DNA from: Dyella terrae
GTDB taxonomy: Bacteria; Pseudomonadota; Gammaproteobacteria; Xanthomonadales; Rhodanobacteraceae
Assembly: GCF_022394535.1 (NCBI RefSeq)
Contig: NZ_CP089414.1
Coordinates: forward strand, 248,001 to 312,000
Direction: 5' to 3'
DNA: 64,000 bases
In this document: piece by piece, positions 40,018-48,487 of the stretch
How positions within the stretch are numbered: the first letter of the stretch is position 1
How the letters are laid out: the number at the start of each line of letters is the position of its first letter
Translations under genes and position numbers: made by a program
The notes under the pieces: model-generated
Databases searched by the model: none
Told to the model about the DNA's origin: nothing
Seen by the model: only the letters and a program-made list of their open reading frames with translations

Positions 40018-40286
40018 GGGATGCTCTTAACTATTCCATATGGGCGGCATGACTCCAGATAGCCCGCAGGGTGTGAGGCGTGGCGCAGCCCAGGCTGGTT
40101 GCCTGGGCAAGACGCGCGTCGCGCCCTGCGGGCTATCTAGAGATCACCCGGAAGGCCGGCTCTGTCTGTCCGCAGCTGTGCGTCGCGCCGATTCGACAGG
40201 CCGCCAGCCTGCCTTCATCGTCGCAACACCCATCTGCGGACAGACAGAGCTGGTGACGCCTATATGGAATAGTTAAGAACATCCCA
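40018..40286. repeat. Nested inverted-repeat (cruciform) element upstream of acnA
   Basis: A 17-bp perfect outer inverted repeat (TCTTAACTATTCCATAT at 40025-40041 and its complement at 40262-40278) extends imperfectly to about 30 bp. It encloses two perfect hairpins. One has a 15-bp stem (40057-40071 with 40124-40138) capped by an 8-bp GCCCAGGC stem-loop (40088-40108). The other has a 17-bp stem (GCTCTGTCTGTCCGCAG, 40159-40175 with 40234-40250). The whole folds as a three-way junction. This is MITE-like, or a large structured RNA. No clear target duplication is visible at the ends. Confidence 0.85.
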
Positions 40287-40595
40287 AGTGATCCTAAGGC
40301 ACGGAACGTGAGGGGAATTGCAAAGGCCTGGGTCGCTTATCGAGCCGGTTGCGGCGGATATGGCGGAGGAGGGCCTTCGGTGATCAACCTCTTCGTTGAC
40401 GGGCGCTGCCATTCAGTTTGGGACAAAAGCCGTATCGCGCAAGAGACCCGATCGGGGATTGCGCCATATTTGCGTTGCAAGATTTCGCACGCTCGCGGAA
40501 GCATGATGCGTGGCTGCCGGGAGCGCAGGGGTTTGCGTCTTCCTTGTCCGGCTTGTTGCTGGCGTAGGGATGACTTTCAGTGACTCGGCGTGAGC
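40287..40595. other. Gene-less stretch
   Basis: About 310 bp after the inverted-repeat element. Short open frames exist on both strands but have no ribosome site or recognisable composition; I see no gene. Confidence 0.4.
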
Positions 40596-40636
40596 AAAAA
40601 AACGACGGCACACGAAGCGTTGGCTTCGCGTGCCGT
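40596..40636 (-). terminator. Terminator after the SDR gene
   Basis: A 14-bp stem with one mismatch (ACGGCAC.CGAAGC and complement, GTTG loop) is followed on the minus strand by CGTTTTTTTG, a strong intrinsic terminator 40 bp after the SDR stop. Confidence 0.88.
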
Positions 40637-40676
40637 TTGACGATGCAGGCCTGTGTGCAGTTTCGACGGCGCGCCG

Positions 40677-41393
40677 TCAGCGCGAACCGCCATCGATGTC
40701 GATCAATGCGCCTGTGGTGAAGTCGTTGGTGATGACGAACTCCATAGCCTGCGCCACTTCTTCCGATGTGCCCGCCCGACCGACATGAAGGTCCTTGATC
40801 ATGCCATCGAACAGAGCGGTCTTGGCCTCGTGCGACAAGTGATCGTAAGCAGGCGTGTCGATCAACCCTGGCGAAACCACATTCACGCGCAGCGGTGCCA
40901 ACTCCATGGCCAGGGTTTGCCCCATCTGCGTGATGGCGCCGTTGATCGCCGCCAGCCCGGCGGTGTGCATGAGTGCCGTGCGCGAGGCCGTGCCCGACAA
41001 CAGGGTGACGGAGCCGTCCTTGCGCAGGTGAGGCAGCGCGGCCCGAATGGATTGCCAGTAACCCAGCGCTTTCTGCTCGAAGGCTTTGAGCAAGACCGCA
41101 CCGCTGACGTCGCGGAACGGACCCCATGCGGCACTGCTGGAGGCGGCCAGGACCAGGTGATCGATGCGTCCGACGGCGGTGAACAGTGCTTCCAGTGAGG
41201 ACTCGCTGGAGAAGTCCACGACATGGGCGCTGGCGCTGCCCGGGACGGTGGTGAGGGCGGCGTCGAGGCTCGCCTGCGAGCGGCTGGCGATGATGACGTG
41301 AGCCCCTTTCGAGGCTAGGCGCCGTGCACAGGCCAGACCCATGCCGGAGCTACCGCCAATGATCAGAATGCGTTGATTTTTAAGATTTTCCAT
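40677..41393 (-). CDS. Short-chain dehydrogenase-like protein without the YxxxK dyad
   Basis: A 238-residue SDR-fold protein. The nucleotide-binding motif GGSSGMG (residues about 13-19), ASRSQ, and the C-terminal VNVVSPGLIDTPAYD and TGALIDIDGGSR are typical of classical SDRs. Where the catalytic Tyr and Lys should be, the sequence reads HTAGLAAINGAITQ, so Tyr aligns with Leu and Lys with Asn; Ser in LLSGTAS remains. ATG 41393 is preceded by ggtggag (5-nt spacing). Divergent from a LysR gene, its likely regulator. Confidence 0.88.
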   Translation of the reverse strand: MENLKNQRILIIGGSSGMGLACARRLASKGAHVIIASRSQASLDAALTTVPGSASAHVVDFSSESSLEALFTAVGRIDHLVLAASSSAAWGPFRDVSGAVLLKAFEQKALGYWQSIRAALPHLRKDGSVTLLSGTASRTALMHTAGLAAINGAITQMGQTLAMELAPLRVNVVSPGLIDTPAYDHLSHEAKTALFDGMIKDLHVGRAGTSEEVAQAMEFVITNDFTTGALIDIDGGSR

Positions 41394-41478
41394 GATGACT
41401 CCACCATTCCGGACGACAGGTGCCGGCATGTGGAACAGCATGGGTTTGTCCGTGGAATCCGTAAAATGGATTGTAGTG

Positions 41479-41493
41479 ATGGATACTATCCAT
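41479..41493. promoter_or_regulatory. LysR-type operator (T-N11-A palindrome)
   Basis: ATGGATA-C-TATCCAT is a perfect 7-1-7 palindrome in the 124-bp divergent region between the SDR and LysR genes. T480 and A492 satisfy the T-N11-A rule for LysR-family boxes. It lies 25 bp before the LysR ATG. Confidence 0.7.
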
Positions 41494-41517
41494 TGATTAG
41501 ATACTTATGGGGCATCC

Positions 41518-42432
41518 ATGTCGCTCGGGCGTTTCGACCTCAATCTGCTCCGGTCGTTGGACGTGCTGCTGGTCGAGCGCAACGTCACCCGCGCCGCTGC
41601 GCGGCTTCATCTGTCACAACCGGCGCTTTCCAGTCAGCTCAAGCAGTTGCGTACGCTGTTCAATGACCCGTTACTGGTGCCCAGCGGCCCGCGGGGCATG
41701 CTGCCGACGCCGCGCGCGTTGGCGCTGCAGGAATCCTTGCGCGATTACCTGGCGCAACTGACCGCGCTGGTCGTCGAGCAAAAAGGGTTTGATCCGGCAG
41801 CGTCGAGCCGCATCTGGCGAGTCAGTGCGGCGGACTCGGCGCACTCCGTCGTAGCTCCCGGTTTGCTGCGTCGCCTACAGGCGTCCGCACCGGCGTGCCG
41901 GTTGGCGTTGTTGCCGTCCTCCCAGCAGAACCTGCCGGAACTCATGAGCAGCAACGAGATCGACCTGCTCCTTGCGCCATCGACATCCATGCCGGAATCA
42001 CTCAAGTGTCGGGAGCTATATCGCGAGTCGTTCGTCTGCGTGCTGCGCAAAGGGCATCCGGCAGCGAAAAAGCCGCTCAGCCTGGATCAGTTCTGCGAGA
42101 TGCTGCATGTGTTGACGTCACCCAGTGGCGGCGGCTTCGAAGGTGTCGTCGACGAGATGCTGGCCCACGTCGGGCGCCGCCGCCGCGTGATGGTATCCAC
42201 GCCCAGCTTCTTGTTGCTTCCCTCTCTGGTGGAGGCGAGTGACTTGGTGGCTACGGTGCCGCGTCGCGTTGCTCAGTTCTGGACAAACCGGGTTGCACTG
42301 TTGGCACCACCATTGGAAATCGAGGGTTTCTCCATGCAGATGGGCTGGCATCCGCGCAATCACGCCGACCCCGGCCTGCGCTGGCTGCGCGAACAGGTTC
42401 AAAGCGTTGTAGCGGAAACCGCCCGCACCTGA
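41518..42432 (+). CDS. LysR-family transcriptional regulator
   Basis: A 304-residue LTTR. The N-terminal HTH, LGRFDLNLLRSLDVLLVERNVTRAAARLHLSQPALSSQLKQLR, is of the NodD/PA0477-like subgroup (FDLNLL start). The effector domain (RIWRVSAADSAHSVVAPGLLRRLQ ... FVCVLRKGHPA) is complete. Upstream is an excellent T-N11-A operator. It probably regulates itself and the divergent SDR-like gene. Confidence 0.93.
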   Translation: MSLGRFDLNLLRSLDVLLVERNVTRAAARLHLSQPALSSQLKQLRTLFNDPLLVPSGPRGMLPTPRALALQESLRDYLAQLTALVVEQKGFDPAASSRIWRVSAADSAHSVVAPGLLRRLQASAPACRLALLPSSQQNLPELMSSNEIDLLLAPSTSMPESLKCRELYRESFVCVLRKGHPAAKKPLSLDQFCEMLHVLTSPSGGGFEGVVDEMLAHVGRRRRVMVSTPSFLLLPSLVEASDLVATVPRRVAQFWTNRVALLAPPLEIEGFSMQMGWHPRNHADPGLRWLREQVQSVVAETART

Positions 42433-42727
42433 ACTGTCGATTCAGGCAATGGCAAAGCTCGACATCACCACCAGGCAACGCGCCGTGGTGTGCGGCATGC
42501 CAAGATTTCGAACGCTGCCGGAAGCGTTGTCTTGCGTTGCGGCACCAGGGGCTCGGCTGGCAAAATAGCGCGTTGTAATGCCGCCCAAAACGGCATGTCG
42601 ACAAGACCTTGCGTCTTGTCGAGCGCCGGTAGCGGCCACGCGGAACCATCCCCTCGGGCGACCTCCGCCGCGGTTGTGCAAACAACTGCTCGCTGCCTCT
42701 TTGTTCTAGTTCACCGGACGAGACCAC
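42433..42727. other. acnB 5' region
   Basis: 295 bp upstream of acnB, with no gene. It probably contains the acnB promoter. The start of acnB follows gttcaccggacgagaccac, where ggacgaga is a weak ribosome site. Confidence 0.35.
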
Positions 42728-45319
42728 ATGCTTAACGCCTACCGCCAACATGTCGCCGAGCGCGCCGCGCTGGGAATCCCGCCGCTGCCGCTGTCGGCCC
42801 AGCAGACCGCCGACCTGATCGAGCTCCTGAAGAATCCGCCTGTCGGTGAAGAGGCGTTCCTCGTTGATCTGATCACCAACCGCGTCCCGGCCGGCGTGGA
42901 CGATGCGGCCAAGGTCAAGGCGTCGTATCTGGCGGCCGTGGCGTTCGGCACCGAAAAGAGCGCGCTGATTTCGCGCGAGAAGGCCACCGAACTGCTCGGC
43001 ACCATGCTGGGCGGCTACAACATCCATCCGCTGATCGAGCTGCTCGACGACGCACAGATCGGCACCGTCGCCGCCAATGCGCTCAAACACACGCTGCTGA
43101 TGTTCGACGCCTTCCACGACGTCAAGGAAAAGGCCGACAAGGGCAACACCAACGCCAAGGCCGTGCTGCAGAGCTGGGCCGACGCCGAGTGGTTCACCAG
43201 CAAACCCGAAGTGCCGGAAAGCCTGACCATCACCGTGTTCAAGGTGCCGGGCGAAACCAACACCGATGACTTGTCGCCGGCGCCGGACGCCACCACGCGC
43301 CCGGACATCCCGCTGCACGCGCTGGCCATGCTCAAGAACAAGCGCGACGGCGCACCGTTCCAGCCGGAAGAAGACGGCAAGCGCGGCCCCATCGCCTTCA
43401 TCGAATCTCTGAAGGAAAAGGGTCACCTGGTTGCCTACGTCGGTGACGTGGTCGGCACCGGTTCCAGCCGCAAGTCCGCCACCAACTCGGTGCTGTGGTT
43501 CACTGGCGAGAACATCCCCTTCATCCCGAACAAGCGTTTCGGTGGCGTGTGCCTGGGCAGCAAGATCGCCCCGATCTTCTACAACACGATGGAAGACGCC
43601 GGCGCGCTGCCGATCGAACTCGACGTGTCCCATATGGAGATGGGTGACGTCGTCGAGCTGCGTCCGTGCGACGGCAAGGCGTTGAAGAACGGCGAAGTCA
43701 TCGCCGAATTCCAGGTCAAGTCCGACGTGCTGTTCGACGAAGTGCGCGCCGGTGGCCGCATTCCGCTGATCATCGGTCGTGGCCTCACCGCCAAGGCGCG
43801 CGAAGCGTTGGGTCTGCCGGTCTCTACGCTGTTCCGTCTGCCGCAGCAGCCTGTCGATACGGGCAAGGGCTTCACGCTGGCGCAGAAGATGGTGGGTCGT
43901 GCCATCGGATTGCCGGAAGGCCAGGGCGTGCGCCCGGGCACCTACTGCGAGCCGAAGATGACCTCGGTGGGTTCGCAGGACACCACCGGCCCGATGACCC
44001 GCGACGAGCTGAAGGACCTGGCCTGCCTGGGCTTCTCGGCCGACCTCGTCATGCAGTCGTTCTGCCATACCGCCGCTTATCCGAAGCCGGTGGACGTGAA
44101 GACCCACCACACGCTGCCGGAATTCATCAGCACCCGTGGCGGCATCTCGCTGCGTCCGGGTGACGGCGTGATCCACAGCTGGCTCAACCGCATGCTGCTG
44201 CCCGACACCGTCGGCACCGGCGGCGACAGCCACACGCGTTTCCCGATCGGTATTTCCTTCCCGGCGGGCTCGGGCCTGGTGGCCTTCGCCGCCGCCACGG
44301 GCGTGATGCCGCTGGACATGCCGGAATCCGTGCTGGTGCGCTTCAAGGGCGAACTGCAGCCGGGCGTCACGCTGCGTGATCTCGTCAACGCGATCCCGCT
44401 CTACGCCATCAAGCAGGGTCTGCTGACCGTTGCCAAGCAGGGCAAGAAGAACATCTTCTCCGGCCGCATCCTGGAAATCGAAGGTCTGCCGAATCTCAAG
44501 GTGGAGCAGGCGTTCGAGCTATCCGATGCCTCGGCCGAGCGTTCGGCTGCCGGTTGCACGGTGCATTTGGACAAGGCGCCGATCATCGAATACATCACCA
44601 GCAACATCACGCTGCTGAAGTACATGATCGCCCAGGGCTACAAGGACCCGCGCAGCCTGCAGCGCCGCATCAAGGCGATGGAAGCATGGCTCGCCAACCC
44701 GCAGTTGCTGGACCGCGATGCAGACGCTGAATACGCTGCGGTCATCGAGATCGACCTGGCTGACGTGCACGAGCCCATCGTGGCTTGCCCGAACGACCCG
44801 GATGATGTGAAGACGCTCAGCGACGTGGCTGGCGCCACCATCGATGAAGTGTTCATCGGTTCGTGCATGACCAACATTGGTCATTTCCGTGCCGCGTCGA
44901 AATTGCTGGAAGGCAAGCGCGACATCCCGACCAAGCTCTGGGTGGCCCCGCCGACCAAGATGGACCAGCAGCAGCTGACCGAGGAAGGCCATTACGGCGT
45001 ACTCGGCACCGCTGGCGCCCGCATGGAAATGCCGGGTTGCTCGCTGTGCATGGGCAACCAGGCGCAGGTGCGCGAGGGCGCTACGGTGTTCTCCACCTCT
45101 ACCCGCAACTTCCCCAACCGTCTGGGCAAGAACTCCAACGTGTACCTGGGTTCGGCCGAACTGGCCGCGATCTGCTCGCGTCTGGGCAAGATCCCGACCA
45201 AGGATGAGTACATGACTGACGTAGGCGTGATCAACGCCAATGGCGACAAGATCTACAAGTACATGAACTTCGACCAGATCAAGGATTACTCCGAGGTAGC
45301 CGCCGCCGTTCCTGTCTGA
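42728..45319 (+). CDS. acnB: Bifunctional aconitate hydratase B / 2-methylisocitrate dehydratase
   Basis: An 863-residue AcnB-type aconitase with the HEAT-like N-terminal domain ([30 protein letters not shown]), then the swivelling domain before the core. Iron-sulfur ligands are Cys713 (GSCMTNIGH), Cys771 and Cys774 (GCSLCMGNQ). [27 protein letters not shown] is the substrate-site block. It is the principal TCA-cycle aconitase during growth. A strong terminator follows. Presence of acnA 2.7 kb away on the other strand gives the window both isoforms. Confidence 0.97.
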   Translation: MLNAYRQHVAERAALGIPPLPLSAQQTADLIELLKNPPVGEEAFLVDLITNRVPAGVDDAAKVKASYLAAVAFGTEKSALISREKATELLGTMLGGYNIHPLIELLDDAQIGTVAANALKHTLLMFDAFHDVKEKADKGNTNAKAVLQSWADAEWFTSKPEVPESLTITVFKVPGETNTDDLSPAPDATTRPDIPLHALAMLKNKRDGAPFQPEEDGKRGPIAFIESLKEKGHLVAYVGDVVGTGSSRKSATNSVLWFTGENIPFIPNKRFGGVCLGSKIAPIFYNTMEDAGALPIELDVSHMEMGDVVELRPCDGKALKNGEVIAEFQVKSDVLFDEVRAGGRIPLIIGRGLTAKAREALGLPVSTLFRLPQQPVDTGKGFTLAQKMVGRAIGLPEGQGVRPGTYCEPKMTSVGSQDTTGPMTRDELKDLACLGFSADLVMQSFCHTAAYPKPVDVKTHHTLPEFISTRGGISLRPGDGVIHSWLNRMLLPDTVGTGGDSHTRFPIGISFPAGSGLVAFAAATGVMPLDMPESVLVRFKGELQPGVTLRDLVNAIPLYAIKQGLLTVAKQGKKNIFSGRILEIEGLPNLKVEQAFELSDASAERSAAGCTVHLDKAPIIEYITSNITLLKYMIAQGYKDPRSLQRRIKAMEAWLANPQLLDRDADAEYAAVIEIDLADVHEPIVACPNDPDDVKTLSDVAGATIDEVFIGSCMTNIGHFRAASKLLEGKRDIPTKLWVAPPTKMDQQQLTEEGHYGVLGTAGARMEMPGCSLCMGNQAQVREGATVFSTSTRNFPNRLGKNSNVYLGSAELAAICSRLGKIPTKDEYMTDVGVINANGDKIYKYMNFDQIKDYSEVAAAVPV

Positions 45320-45341
45320 TCGGTGGAGTCAAAAAAACAGT

Positions 45342-45373
45342 AAAAAAGGCCGGCGATAAGTCGGCCTTTTTTT
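45342..45373 (+). terminator. acnB terminator
   Basis: AAAAAAGGCCG pairs with CGGCCTTTTTTT around a 9-nt loop, 23 bp after the acnB stop. Confidence 0.9.
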
Positions 45374-45473
45374 GTTGAAAAGGGCGGCAAAAAACAGAGT
45401 TTTCCGGTCTTCTTCTTGAGGATTAGGCTGCTACGGTGCCTGTTCGACCTCACGGCACTGAAGGGGCAAAAAC

Positions 45474-46727
45474 ATGCCGACGGCAAAGAAGACTGCACAC
45501 ACCGCAACCAAGAAGAGCGCCTCTACCCGGACGCAAAAACGGACCCCATCGCACGCCCAGACCCCAAACCATTCATCCCGTAACAACTACCCCAACGTGT
45601 TAGTGCATGGCATGTGCGGCTGGGGCAAGGATGAAATCTTCGGCCAGTATTTCCGCTACTGGGGCGGCCTCAAGGGCGATATCCAGGAGTATCTGAAGAG
45701 TAAGGGGTATGAGACCTTCGTCGCTTCGATGGGACCGATCTCCAGCAACTGGGATCGAGCCTGTGAGCTCTATGCATTTTTGCGTGGAGGCATGGTCGAC
45801 TATGGTGCCGTTCATTCGGCCCGCTACGGCCATTCGCGCTATGGGCGCAGCTATCCCGGTGTGTTTCCGCAGTGGAGTGAAACCAACAAAGTGCATTTGA
45901 TCGGACACAGCCAGGGTGGTCCGACGTCACGCACGCTGATCCAGTTGCTTGAGCACGGCGACGCTGACGAGGTGGCCTTTGTGCCTGGCTCGCACGAGGC
46001 GCCTTCGTCCGATCTTTTCAAAGGCGGCAAGCGCTGGGTGCACAGCCTTACATCCGTGGCCGGCGTACATAACGGCACTCCAGTCGCCGATGACATGGGG
46101 GCGCTCATTGCCGACTTGCTGCATGCGGCTGCGTCGACCGCCGGCCTTGCAGAGAACGAACCCATCTTTGATTTCTCTTTGCAGCAGTGGGGGCTTGAGC
46201 GTGAAAAAGGCGAGGGGTTCGCGGAGTACATTCGCCGCTGCCTTGGCAGCAAGATCTGGAAGACCAACGATTGCTGCGCCTATGACCTGTCGCTGGTTGC
46301 TGCGCACTTTCAGAACGCACTGGTGCTCACGTCGCCGGATGTTTACTACAGCTCCTATGCTGTAGATGGCACGTTCGAGGGGCCTTTCGGAGTGCGCCTT
46401 CCGGCGCCTAACATGAATCCTGCGCTCAAGCTGGGCGGTGTCTTGATCGGCAAGAATGAGCGTGATTTGCCAGGTGGTGCTGATGCCTGGCGCCCGAACG
46501 ATGGTGCCGTTCCCGTGCCATCGGCCCAGTACCCGTTTGGTCATGCACACGAAGCCGTGGTGGCCGGCAACACCGAGAAACCCAAGAAGGGAGTCTGGTA
46601 CGTTCATCCCACACTCACCGGCAAAGATCACATCAGCGTTATTACCCCATGGCTGAATGTCACCATCGAAGAGCTCAACGCCTTTTATGAAGGCATCGCC
46701 AGCCACAACCGCTCCTTGCCTGCATAA
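45474..46727 (+). CDS. Lipase of the staphylococcal/Geobacillus (family I.5) type, no signal peptide
   Basis: A 417-residue alpha/beta hydrolase. It begins PNVLVHGMCGWG (oxyanion region) and has the nucleophile elbow GHSQGG (Ser146), the acid Asp343 in RPNDGAVPVPS and His386 in GKDHISVI, with WDRACELYAFLRGG and VDYGAVHSARYGHSRYGRSY between. These are the hallmarks of family I.5 triacylglycerol lipases. In place of a signal peptide the first ~38 residues are a Lys/Thr/Ala/His-rich basic tail. So it is either cytosolic or exported by another route. Preceded by gaaggggcaaaaac. Confidence 0.87.
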   Translation: MPTAKKTAHTATKKSASTRTQKRTPSHAQTPNHSSRNNYPNVLVHGMCGWGKDEIFGQYFRYWGGLKGDIQEYLKSKGYETFVASMGPISSNWDRACELYAFLRGGMVDYGAVHSARYGHSRYGRSYPGVFPQWSETNKVHLIGHSQGGPTSRTLIQLLEHGDADEVAFVPGSHEAPSSDLFKGGKRWVHSLTSVAGVHNGTPVADDMGALIADLLHAAASTAGLAENEPIFDFSLQQWGLEREKGEGFAEYIRRCLGSKIWKTNDCCAYDLSLVAAHFQNALVLTSPDVYYSSYAVDGTFEGPFGVRLPAPNMNPALKLGGVLIGKNERDLPGGADAWRPNDGAVPVPSAQYPFGHAHEAVVAGNTEKPKKGVWYVHPTLTGKDHISVITPWLNVTIEELNAFYEGIASHNRSLPA

Positions 46728-46778
46728 ATCCGGGCTGATGGCCATTCCGGCTAAACTCTCGGTGTCATCCTCTACAAA

Positions 46779-46811
46779 CGACAAAGCCCGGCACAGTGCC
46801 GGGCTTTGTCG
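46779..46811 (+). terminator. Long perfect terminator hairpin after the lipase gene
   Basis: CGACAAAGCCCGGCAC pairs perfectly (16 bp, minimal loop) with its complement, followed by TTTATGCTT, 51 bp after the lipase stop. Confidence 0.85.
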
Positions 46812-46854
46812 TTTATGCTTCGTCACGTATTTCCATCAAGTCGACAGGCAGCGG

Positions 46855-47766
46855 ATGATCTCCTCCCACTTATCGGTAGTCTCGTTGCGCGACCTGATGT
46901 TGGTGCAGGCGGTGCGCCGCCATGGCAGCTTCAATAGTGCCGCGCGCGCCATGCACATCAGTCCTTCGGGCCTTTCGCATCAGGTGCAGAAGGTAGAGCA
47001 GGCGTTGGGGGCGCCGCTGTTCGAGCGCGGAGGGCGGCGCATCGTGCCGACGGCGGGTGGTCAGCGATTGCTCGAACAGATCGACGCCGTGCTCGCCGCC
47101 GCCGAACACCTGCAACAGGTCGCCCGCGCTGGTGAGGTTGCCTTTGGTGGCGAGCTACGCCTGGGTGTGCCCGCATCGCTGGGCCCTTATCTGCTTCCCC
47201 ATCTGATCGGGCCGTTTCCCCAGCATTTCCCTGGTACCCGGCTCAGCCTATCCGAAGGCAAGCCGCGCGGCCTGTTGCGTCGTTTGAACGAAGGTGAGCT
47301 CGACGCTGTGCTCGCTCCACGCGTTCCGCCGATGAGCGGTGTGGCAATGCGCCCGCTGTTCTTCGAGCCCTGGGAGGTGATGTTTCGCGCCGATCATGCG
47401 CTCGCCGGCAAGCGGAGCGTGGGCATCGAGCAACTCGAAGCCAGCGATGCCACGCTGATGACCGAGAGCCATTGCGAGGATGTGCTCGGCGGCGGTCACG
47501 TGCAGGACGTGAGCCTGGAGAGCTTGGCTGCCCTGGTAGAACTGCGAGGAGGCTATGCACTCGTGCCGGCACTGGCCCATGACCGCCTCGCTTCCATGCC
47601 CAACGTGGTGCTCGCCAAGCTCAAGGGTCAGGCGCCAGGGCGCGAGATTGCGCTGTACTGGCGCGAGGCCTCACCGTGGCATGCAGACCTGCAGAATTTC
47701 GCGGTCTTGCTGCGCAAGCTCGCGAAGCAGCGGCCGGGGCTAAAGCCAGCGGACGAAGCGAGCTGA
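46855..47766 (+). CDS. LysR-family transcriptional regulator
   Basis: A 303-residue LTTR with the HTH SLRDLMLVQAVRRHGSFNSAARAMHISPSGLSHQVQKVEQALGAPLFERGGRRI and an effector domain (ELRLGVPASLGPYLLPHLIGPFPQHFPG, EVMFRADHALAG). The first region resembles OxyR-type LTTRs (SGLSHQVQKVEQ.LG..LFER), but the redox Cys pair of OxyR is not present: Cys in TESHCEDVLGG is single. The start ATG 46855 follows the lipase terminator; upstream in-frame sequence runs through that hairpin and is non-coding. Confidence 0.9.
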   Translation: MISSHLSVVSLRDLMLVQAVRRHGSFNSAARAMHISPSGLSHQVQKVEQALGAPLFERGGRRIVPTAGGQRLLEQIDAVLAAAEHLQQVARAGEVAFGGELRLGVPASLGPYLLPHLIGPFPQHFPGTRLSLSEGKPRGLLRRLNEGELDAVLAPRVPPMSGVAMRPLFFEPWEVMFRADHALAGKRSVGIEQLEASDATLMTESHCEDVLGGGHVQDVSLESLAALVELRGGYALVPALAHDRLASMPNVVLAKLKGQAPGREIALYWREASPWHADLQNFAVLLRKLAKQRPGLKPADEAS

Positions 47767-47789
47767 GGCTCGCTTTGTCCTCCCTATCG

Positions 47790-48476
47790 TCAGAAATCCA
47801 GTTCCTGCGACGCACACAGATAGTCGATCATCGGCGACACGCGCTTGTACGTGTCCACCAGCCACGGTAGCAACTCGGCGGAGCAGGCCAGCTTTTCGTC
47901 GAAGCCTTCACCGCAGGCGAAATCCTTGCGCTTGATGTCATCGATCAGCTCGTGCGTGGCGTCGAACCCGCGCGGCGGGCGACTAAGCGATTCACCCCAG
48001 AACTGGAAATGATCGCGGAAGGCCTTGCTGCGCGTCGCGCGCTTCCAGGCCTCGGGGTTGTCGGCAAGGAACTCGCGGATCTTCTTCAGCGCGTCGGACT
48101 CCGGATGCCAGATGCCACCGCCCGCGAAGCAGTCGCCCGGCTGGATATGCACGTAGAAAGACGGCGCAGGGATTTCGTGGCGGCGTTCATGGAAGAAGCG
48201 CGCGCCTTGCCACGGTTTGTACGGCTGCTTGTCGTTGGAGAAGCGCGTATCGCGGTAGATGCGGAACAGCGAACCGCCGCTCTTGCGCGGGTCGGCACGG
48301 TAGTGCTTGCTGATCTTGGCAATGGGCGCCTGGATGTCGGTGATCAGCGCGAGGAATGGATCGCGTACGTCGCGTTCGTACTCCGCCTTGTGAGCATGAA
48401 ACCACTCGCGGTTGTTGTTGCGATCCAGCGAACGCAGGAAACGGAAAGTGGCGGGCGAAAAGTAAGTCTTGGCCAT
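47790..48476 (-). CDS. DUF2461 (TIGR02453) family protein
   Basis: A 228-residue protein of the DUF2461 family: FSPATFRFLRSLDRNNNREWFHAHKAEYERDVRDPFLALI, FRIYRDTRFSNDKQPYKPWQGARF, SFYVHIQPGDCFAGGGIWHPESDALKKIREF and a C-terminal AELLPWLVDTYKRVSPMIDYL. All family blocks are present and the length is typical. Biochemical function unknown. It lies 11 bp downstream of sbcB on the same strand and is probably co-transcribed. Confidence 0.92.
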   Translation of the reverse strand: MAKTYFSPATFRFLRSLDRNNNREWFHAHKAEYERDVRDPFLALITDIQAPIAKISKHYRADPRKSGGSLFRIYRDTRFSNDKQPYKPWQGARFFHERRHEIPAPSFYVHIQPGDCFAGGGIWHPESDALKKIREFLADNPEAWKRATRSKAFRDHFQFWGESLSRPPRGFDATHELIDDIKRKDFACGEGFDEKLACSAELLPWLVDTYKRVSPMIDYLCASQELDF

Positions 48477-48487
48477 GATGTCAGTGG

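Noticed and set aside
40025..40278. Reading the outer inverted repeat as an integron attC site
   Set aside because: The ends (TCTTAAC / GTTAAGA) only loosely resemble the RYYYAAC/GTTRRRY core sites, no cassette or integron integrase is present, and two perfect long hairpins inside are not attC-like.
40308..40583. Short plus-strand frame after the inverted-repeat element
   Set aside because: Cys/Arg-rich composition, no good ribosome site, no resemblance to known proteins; treated as non-coding.
42251..44233. Very long minus-strand open frame antisense to acnB
   Set aside because: It lies wholly opposite acnB and the end of the LysR gene, is His/Arg/Gly-rich without any domain, and is explained by high GC content and codon bias of the plus-strand genes.
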